This document shows, one piece after another, positions 55,974 through 64,000 of a stretch of DNA of 64,000 nucleotides. A program made the translations under genes and the position numbers. The notes below the pieces were generated by a model. It worked only from the letters and a program-made list of their open reading frames with translations. It was not told the DNA's origin and did not search any database. This DNA comes from Priestia filamentosa (GTDB lineage: Bacteria > Bacillota > Bacilli > Bacillales > Bacillaceae_H), in NCBI RefSeq assembly GCF_900177535.1, contig NZ_FXAJ01000007.1, positions 1 through 64,000 on the forward strand. The letters are read 5' to 3'. How positions within the stretch are numbered: the first letter of the stretch is position 1; every line of letters begins with the position of its first letter.

Positions 55974-56744
55974 ATGCCATTAGAAAAAGAAAATGGAGGA
56001 CAAGGAATACGAACCGTTCAAAGAGCGTTGGATATTCTCGCTTGCTTTGATGAAAAACAACCCCAATTAAATTTAACTCAAATTTCAGAAAAGATAGGAT
56101 TAGCTAAATCTACAACAACTAGACTTTTGGCAACCCTAGAACAAAATGGATATGTAGAAAAAGATTTATCAACCCTTAAATATAAACTTGGTAAACAAAT
56201 TTATTATTTGGGTCATATAGCTGGTAAATCCATTGAGTTAAAAACTATTGCAAAACCTATTATGGAAAAATTACGAGATGAAACAAAGGAAACCATTAAC
56301 TTACATACTTTAGAAGGAATCTATAGAGTATGTATTGAGCAGGCGCTAGGCCTTAATACGATAAGTCATAGTATTAAAATTGGAGTAAAGCACCCTTTAT
56401 GGGCAGGCGCTGGAGGAAAGGCACTACTTGCTTTTCAAAATGAGGAGTTTATTCAAATGGTTTTAGAAACTGCAGTCAATCCTAGACCACAGTTAATGGA
56501 TGAATTGGAAGAAATAAAAACAGTCTATTTTTGTAGTAGTATTGACGAAGAAGAAATCGGCTCTTCAGCTGTTTCTGCACCGATTTTTGATATAAACGGA
56601 GTTGTCAAGGCATCTCTTTCGATTTCTGGACCAACAAGTAGATTTTCTCAGGAAAACATAACAAATTACCAAAAAATCGTTAAAGATGCTGCTTTTTTAA
56701 TTTCTTCTAAAATGGGTTACGTTCATCAAGAAAAAGTCCTATAA
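55974..56744 (+). CDS. IclR-family regulator
   Basis: A 256-residue regulator with an N-terminal winged helix (GIRTVQRALDILACFDEKQPQLNLTQISEKIGLAKSTTTRLLATLEQNGYVEKD in substance, residues 10-65) and a C-terminal ligand-binding GAF-like domain (WAGAGGKALLAF, SSAVSAPIFDINGVVKASLSISGP). IclR proteins typically control catabolic operons for aromatic or small organic acids. It faces the aldehyde dehydrogenase operon across a 440-base gap, so that is its most likely target. The AAAGGATG site precedes the ATG. Confidence 0.9.
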   Translation: MPLEKENGGQGIRTVQRALDILACFDEKQPQLNLTQISEKIGLAKSTTTRLLATLEQNGYVEKDLSTLKYKLGKQIYYLGHIAGKSIELKTIAKPIMEKLRDETKETINLHTLEGIYRVCIEQALGLNTISHSIKIGVKHPLWAGAGGKALLAFQNEEFIQMVLETAVNPRPQLMDELEEIKTVYFCSSIDEEEIGSSAVSAPIFDINGVVKASLSISGPTSRFSQENITNYQKIVKDAAFLISSKMGYVHQEKVL

Positions 56745-56833
56745 ATGTATTCTGAAAACTTCTTAACCAATCATTATTTTCTAGAAGATCTATATCCATG
56801 TGACCTGCCAAATTAGAGATAATAATAGTATCA

Positions 56834-56867
56834 CGTTGACAACCCCACAGCTCTGAAGCAGTGGGGG
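56834..56867 (-). mobile_element. Possible IS200/IS605-type right-end relic
   Basis: On the minus strand a hairpin CCCCAC...GTGGGG (56866-56843) is followed by TTGTCAAC. Subterminal hairpins ending in TCAAC-like cleavage sites are typical of the right ends of IS200/IS605 elements, where they also form the end of the guide RNA. No tnpA or tnpB coding sequence remains. A meaningless 73-codon frame spans it. The rest of 56745-57309 shows no gene I can support. Confidence 0.35.
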
Positions 56868-57309
56868 TATTTTCTATGACATTGTAATATTTATCTTTTA
56901 CAAGAAAGTCGCTATATTTTAGACTCACCTTATTTAATAAGAAAATGGAGAAGACTATATGTATTAAATAAACACAGTTAAAATAAAACAGTATTAAAAA
57001 TGGACGTATGTTTACTCCTATGTACGGTTAACTAGAAGTCATATTCATTGATATAAGGAGCCTTTAAAATATAAGGACGGATTTAACCTCTCATAAATAA
57101 TAGTCATGGTTATCTCCACAGTAAAACCCGTCCAATATTCATTGATATATGAGGCGGTCTGACGTATATATGATTTATAGCTAATTAGTTGTTTACATAA
57201 AACACATAGCTTAAATGTTCTAAATTTTCTCTTATACATTAATATAAATAGGTCCTCTCTAATATGTATAAAAGGTGGCTATCTTATTGCTTATTAAGGG
57301 AGGAAAACA

Positions 57310-58110
57310 ATGAATAATAACTATACTCAAAATGCAATTTTTGAACATACCTTTTGGATTCAAGTTTTAAAAGACCATTCACAATTTATCTTAGATTCTT
57401 TAGCAGAAAAAGAGAAAGAAGAAATACAAATAGCTAAAACGTTCATTCAATCGTTTAGTACTTTGTTAGACAACATCAAGGGTCCACCTTATCATATAGA
57501 AAAGCTTACAATGGAGGCTAAAGCCCAAGCATTAGCACTTAAAGAATTTAAATTATCCTTATTAAAAAAGCACTTAACAACTGACTTTACTATTCATCTT
57601 ACACCTACTTTCCTAAACCATATGGTCAATGAACTTGATGAGTATTTATTAATTCTTAGCTACTTAGAAAAGAAACAAGTTCCACCCATCTTTCATGAAC
57701 TTCACCATCATTTACTATGGACTTTAGATGCTGCAGGGCATGCTGGAGCTATTTCCGATAGTCTTGACGCAGTAGAAAAGAAGCTGAAGCAAAAGAGTAT
57801 GCAGTTCTCTACCCACTTTGAACATTTTTATCTGAAAGCTGTAGAGTTGACCGGATATTTAAGAACAAATCTCGAATCCTTTCCCGCATTAAAGAAAATG
57901 AACAAAGACGTTAGGTTAGAAATAGAATTATTTCAAGTATTTCTTCATGAGATCGAAGAATTAGAACTATCAAACGAAATGCTCAGTACATTTTCTGCTC
58001 TAATGGCAGATCACATGATGAGAGAAGAATGCTACTATTTAACAAAATTAGCACAATCAACGAATACAGAAAATCCATCTTGTAGTCCTACCTCCTCCAA
58101 CTATAAGTAG
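57310..58110 (+). CDS. DUF2935 family protein
   Basis: An all-helical, soluble protein of 266 residues made of two similar halves, each about 125 long: EHTFWIQVLKDHSQFILDSL opens the first, and STHFEHFYLKAVELTGYL... the second. This is the DUF2935 family, known from Bacillus. Conserved histidines (FEHTFWIQVLKDH, ELHHHLLWTLDAAGHAGAI, MADHMMREECYYL) and glutamates suggest a metal-binding hemerythrin-like bundle, but no function is established. The start has AGGGAGG in front. It is a single plus-strand unit ended by the terminator at 58240. Confidence 0.87.
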   Translation: MNNNYTQNAIFEHTFWIQVLKDHSQFILDSLAEKEKEEIQIAKTFIQSFSTLLDNIKGPPYHIEKLTMEAKAQALALKEFKLSLLKKHLTTDFTIHLTPTFLNHMVNELDEYLLILSYLEKKQVPPIFHELHHHLLWTLDAAGHAGAISDSLDAVEKKLKQKSMQFSTHFEHFYLKAVELTGYLRTNLESFPALKKMNKDVRLEIELFQVFLHEIEELELSNEMLSTFSALMADHMMREECYYLTKLAQSTNTENPSCSPTSSNYK

Positions 58111-58239
58111 GTTTGAACTTTCTCCTTTGCATTTCTAAAATTTTAGGTAACCTATAATTACACAAATAACGTTAAGATAAAACTTTATTATCGTATGGTG
58201 TTTTAGTCACCATAAAGTAAGTTATCGGTATATAAATTA

Positions 58240-58279
58240 AAGAAAGCCATGTTCTATCATGAGTAGGACATGGCTTTTA
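58240..58279 (+). terminator. Terminator after the DUF2935 gene
   Basis: AAAGCCATGT, loop of 14 bases with partial pairing, ACATGGCTTTT. About 130 bases after the stop. The rest of 58111-58494 has no gene. Confidence 0.75.
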
Positions 58280-58494
58280 CACTATATTGAATCATTATCT
58301 GTATCGTCTAAATGAGAAAAACTGAATGATATGGACTTATCATACATAGTCCCACCCTAAAGACAAAGAATAAATGATAACGCTAGAAGTTAATTTTTCG
58401 CAGAATTCTCTATAATCATAAAGAATTACCCAACTACCATATTAAAAAATAATACAAAACGTAACGTGACATATTTTGAGAAGGAGATAGTAGA

Positions 58495-60447
58495 ATGAAC
58501 AAAAGTCAACAAAGAAAACCATCAAAACCTGTTCATCCTAAATTAAATACAATTCATACAACGTTTAAACAAGCTTTTATCATAAAAAAGAACCCTTTCC
58601 CCTGGATAAAAGCTTTAAATGCTGGACTAGCTGCTGCTTTACCTATAGTTATTGGATTTTCTTTAGGATATCTAGAGTATGGTTTGCTGGCTAGTATTGG
58701 AGCATTTACCTATCTTTATGTATTTAATCAACCCTATGCACAAAGAGCTAAAAGAATTTTTTGTGTAGCGCTAGGGATGTCTTTATCTATGGTCCTTGGC
58801 TCCCTTTTAGCTCCCTATCCGCTCGGAACTTCTATAGTTATGGGACTCATTGGAGCCGTAGCTATATTTATTTTTGGGGCTTTAAAGATTACGGGTCCCT
58901 CTGCTCTATTTTTTGTCTTAAGTTTTGCAATGGCTACTGGTATGCCTAGCGATCCATCACTTGCTCTTTTGCGTGGGGGATTTGTCTTTTTAGGAGGCGG
59001 ACTATCTTGGATAATTTGCATGGCAGGTTGGTTTATATCTCCTCATGGACCTGAGATAACTGCCATAAAAAAAGTATACGTAGAATTAGCCTATTTCTTA
59101 GATTCAATTGGTAAAGCAAATTTTGATATTGCAAGACATCAAACAGTTTTAGTAATGAAACAAGCAGAAAATATGCTATTAGCAGGTTATTCTTCTAAGA
59201 GGAAGACAGACACATTTACAAGGTTGTTTCTGTTAAATGAACAGGCTAACCGAATATTTTTAGAGACTCTCGATTTATCCATGGAGAAAAATCTAACAAT
59301 ACCATCTGAATTAGCACAATCCCTCCGAAATTTAGCTCAGGCTATTGGGACTAAAAAGAGAAAGACGGCTAACATTTTAAGGTTACATGGAGTAGGTAAA
59401 GAGTTGGAAAACTTATTCATGAAAATTCATAATGCCAGTAGAATACTAAATGACCCTATTGAGAAAATACAACAAGAAGTAAGAATTTCAAAACCTTCTC
59501 TCAAAACCACTTTTTTAAATGCTTTTGATAAAAATTCAATCGTGTTTCTCTCTGCTATAAAATTTGGAATAATCCTTATGCTCGCTTCTATTATTGCCTA
59601 TTCATTCGGTTTTGATCGATCATACTGGGTCCCTTTATCTTGTGCTGCAGTCATGTCTGGACCAACAGTTATAGCAACGTTCCACCGTGCTGTTCAACGA
59701 ACTTTTGGGACCATTATTGGCGTACTATTAGCAAGTGTAATTCTTGTATCTGTACACAATGGATACATGGTTGCTTTTATTATTTTGTGTTTAACGTTTC
59801 TTACAGAGCTTTTTATCGTTCGAAATTATGGAATAGCTGCTATGTTTTTTACGCCATCAGCTTTGGTTATGGCAGAATACTCAGCTAAAGTATATAAATT
59901 CTCCTTCTTTGCTACTGTAAGAATTACAGATATTATAGTAGGTGTTATTATTGGACTTATTGGCATATTTTTAGTTGGAAGAAAATCAGCTTCTAGTGTG
60001 CTTAATCATTTTACTGTTGCTACAATTCGAAGCCAAGGACAATTTTTATTGAGTTTATTCTCAAAAAATAATCAAAGTATACATTTTGAAGAGTGTAAAG
60101 AAAGAGACAGAATGCAAACAAATTTAGTTAATTTATTAACAGTCTATGATACAGCTTTAGGTGAACTATTTAGTAATAAGGCCAAATTAGAATCGCTATG
60201 GCCCGTTATATTTTCCGTAAACCAAATAGGATATTATCTTGAATCTAGCTTTAAATATTATGAAAGGCCTACTCTTCCAGATAAGGACCTTGCTCAATTG
60301 CTTTATGTTTTTGAAACAATGGCTCTTACTTTAGAGAACAATCAATACCCAATCGAGAAACATGTACCTGAAATAGAAGGATTCTCAAATATTCAAAATC
60401 AAATCCTCAATCTACAGAAAGCTCTTCGATTTGAGGAATCGTTTTAA
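58495..60447 (+). CDS. FUSC-family membrane protein (aromatic acid exporter type)
   Basis: A 650-residue inner-membrane protein with two membrane blocks (about residues 40-190 and 345-500), each of five or six helices, and cytoplasmic parts after each. This is the fusaric-acid-resistance/YccS-like layout. Marks are ALNAGLAAALPIVIGFSLG in the first block and FDRSYWVPLSCAAVMSGPTVIATFHRAVQRTFGTIIGV in the second, the latter diagnostic of FUSC proteins. They are thought to export aromatic acids or drugs. The start has GAGAAGGAGA upstream. It is a single-gene unit, with repeat copy E 250 bases downstream. Confidence 0.88.
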   Translation: MNKSQQRKPSKPVHPKLNTIHTTFKQAFIIKKNPFPWIKALNAGLAAALPIVIGFSLGYLEYGLLASIGAFTYLYVFNQPYAQRAKRIFCVALGMSLSMVLGSLLAPYPLGTSIVMGLIGAVAIFIFGALKITGPSALFFVLSFAMATGMPSDPSLALLRGGFVFLGGGLSWIICMAGWFISPHGPEITAIKKVYVELAYFLDSIGKANFDIARHQTVLVMKQAENMLLAGYSSKRKTDTFTRLFLLNEQANRIFLETLDLSMEKNLTIPSELAQSLRNLAQAIGTKKRKTANILRLHGVGKELENLFMKIHNASRILNDPIEKIQQEVRISKPSLKTTFLNAFDKNSIVFLSAIKFGIILMLASIIAYSFGFDRSYWVPLSCAAVMSGPTVIATFHRAVQRTFGTIIGVLLASVILVSVHNGYMVAFIILCLTFLTELFIVRNYGIAAMFFTPSALVMAEYSAKVYKFSFFATVRITDIIVGVIIGLIGIFLVGRKSASSVLNHFTVATIRSQGQFLLSLFSKNNQSIHFEECKERDRMQTNLVNLLTVYDTALGELFSNKAKLESLWPVIFSVNQIGYYLESSFKYYERPTLPDKDLAQLLYVFETMALTLENNQYPIEKHVPEIEGFSNIQNQILNLQKALRFEESF

Positions 60448-60697
60448 TTGATGAATGAACTTCACTTAATTTTGGACAAACTGCTCCTTTAAAGTGCGTT
60501 GTTCTTTTTTAAGAATATGTATCGTTTCTATTACCGAAATAAAAGGGAGAGATATTAGCTCCTCTACCTTTAATACTCTAACCGTTTTAATAAAAGGTCT
60601 TAAAGCATGTAAAGTATCAACATATGAGGCTATACAATTTTCCATTTTTTAGGATTGATCATTAAAGATTTTCTTCTATATACCATAACCTAAATTC

Positions 60698-60770
60698 GAA
60701 GGAATGAAAAAAGCGCAAAATCATTGAACAGCAATGTTTGCGCTTTTTCCTTTCTCTTAAGTATACTTAA
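60698..60770 (+). repeat. Diverged hairpin repeat, copy E
   Basis: AAGGAATGAAAAAAGCGCAAA, then a stem of GCGCAAA...TTTGCGC with inner CATTG/CAATG, then TTTTTCC and AAGTATACTTA. It has the same order of parts as copies A-C. It is the only clear element in the 60448-60898 gap and may end the FUSC transcript. Confidence 0.6.
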
Positions 60771-60898
60771 TGGCCCAGCGACAGGATTCCTACCATAGAC
60801 CGCAAAGTAACATCATGATGCAAATGATTCACCTAATGTTGAAAAACAACTAATTGAAAATAAAGCGGGAACAAGTCAATTAGAGACGTATTCAGCAA

Positions 60899-63532
<2,634 letters not shown>

Positions 63533-63623
63533 TTAAACTTTATATGTCACAATCCCACCTTTGATAATTTGGAGCATATCTCTAATTTTTTGGAGTATGT
63601 CTTCATTAGAGTTGGTTCGATAC

Positions 63624-63640
63624 CTTTGCAAGTTGCAAAG
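63624..63640. promoter_or_regulatory. Candidate rifamycin-associated element (RAE)
   Basis: CTTTGCA-AGT-TGCAAAG, a perfect seven-base inverted repeat about 110 bases before the rph start. Rifamycin-inactivating genes of several genera are known to be induced through an inverted-repeat element in this place. I rely on position and symmetry, not on an exact consensus. Confidence 0.5.
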
Positions 63641-63907
63641 CCTCTATGCATAAATCAGATCAATGACATATGTATAAATTCTAGAACTTAACTCTAAACA
63701 TAAACAGTCTATATTTTATCTTATTTATGTTTTATAATTAAACTGGGAGAGATATATTTATTTTCATTTTCTAGTTTTTACTGTTGAAGAAGAAGCAAAA
63801 CTCTGCATCAACCTTTGGTACCCAAATAAAAAAACAAGGTGCATCCAGTATAGAATTTTCAGTTTTAAAAAACCCTATATATCAACGTTTTTCATGTACA
63901 GTATAAA

Positions 63908-64000
63908 AGTTGTAACATAACATCCTTCTGGTACTTGTAGGTTCCTGTATTCCTTGAATTTTTAATCCCCCTAATTTTAACCCTTTTCCACCCACAAGCA
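63908..64000 (-). pseudogene. 5' fragment of a second rph-like gene, frameshifted
   Basis: Reading into the window from its right edge, the minus strand gives LVGGKGLKLGGLKIQGIQ, nearly the N-terminus of Rph, then after ten extra bases (63944-63935) continues as VPEGCYVTT, matching VPAGFCVTT of the neighbour. The extra ten bases look like a near tandem copy of TACAAGTACC and shift the frame. After that, similarity is lost. The fragment goes on beyond the window. It is a decayed duplicate or a remnant of recombination. Confidence 0.75.

Noticed and set aside
56707-56928. 73-codon minus-strand frame overlapping the end of the IclR gene
   Set aside because: No family match and it spans a hairpin; probably non-coding.
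57045-57239. 64-codon minus-strand frame
   Set aside because: AT-rich, no ribosome site and no similarity that I can see.
60780-60898. Short open stretches reading NVEKQLIENKAGTSQLETYS on the plus strand
   Set aside because: Interrupted by stops upstream and too short to identify; possibly a relic of a lost gene.

Overview
The window comes from a low-GC, spore-former-type Firmicute, most likely a Bacillaceae member. The evidence is AGGAGG-type ribosome binding sites, a HutP-controlled hut locus, an S-box riboswitch, an MhqR-type quinone-stress locus and a Bacillus-type rifampicin phosphotransferase. I cannot fix the genus from sequence alone. Most genes lie on the minus strand. The content is chromosomal accessory metabolism: catabolic operons, transporters, one small putative biosynthetic cluster and several decaying genes. 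I see no intact transposon, phage, CRISPR array, rRNA or tRNA.

Layout. 1-2070: end of a BCCT osmolyte transporter and an MFS carrier. 2190-13969: histidine utilisation, with glutamate dehydrogenase, hutG-hutI-hutU, an AraC-type regulator, a NhaC-type (probable histidine) permease, hutH and hutP, plus a decayed second hutG 3' end. hutP and hutH are separated by a terminator preceded by five NAG triplets at exact 7-nt spacing, which is the expected HutP antitermination site. 15334-19680: N-succinylamino-acid racemase, GNAT acyltransferase, M20 deacylase and RpiR regulator, matching the known D- to L-amino-acid conversion pathway; its amino-acid permease is reduced to a stub.

20281-26261: an apparent five-gene operon of ATP-grasp ligase, BacA-like (prephenate decarboxylase/dehydratase fold) protein, EamA exporter, an unrecognised HDxxHH protein and an AvtA-like aminotransferase. 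This is a bacilysin-like gene logic without the usual bac genes and is the best candidate for an undescribed system. Its upstream region has three tandem 36-bp repeats.

26708-41781: mixed genes (membrane protein, two SDRs, AGCS symporter, phospholipase D-type synthase, nitrilase, MBL hydrolase with HxlR regulator, aldolase, MazG, LOG, lipoprotein, methionine-synthase-like enzyme under a SAM riboswitch). A broken isochorismatase gene is also here. 42416-46659: an MhqR/DoxX/ring-cleaving dioxygenase/esterase quinone-resistance locus with palindromic operators.

47774-56744: aldo/keto reductase and then a divergently regulated catabolic cluster: MFS carrier, AroQ-like dehydratase, TIM-barrel isomerase/dehydratase, TPP enzyme, a deleted alcohol dehydrogenase, aldehyde dehydrogenase and IclR regulator. 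A cre-like site lies in front. It resembles a cyclitol or quinate-type route but no substrate can be assigned. 57310-64000: DUF2935 protein, FUSC exporter, rifampicin phosphotransferase with a RAE-like inverted repeat, and the wreck of a second copy of that gene at the window edge. A family of short intergenic hairpin repeats (three clear copies, two diverged) is scattered from 27.6 to 60.8 kb.
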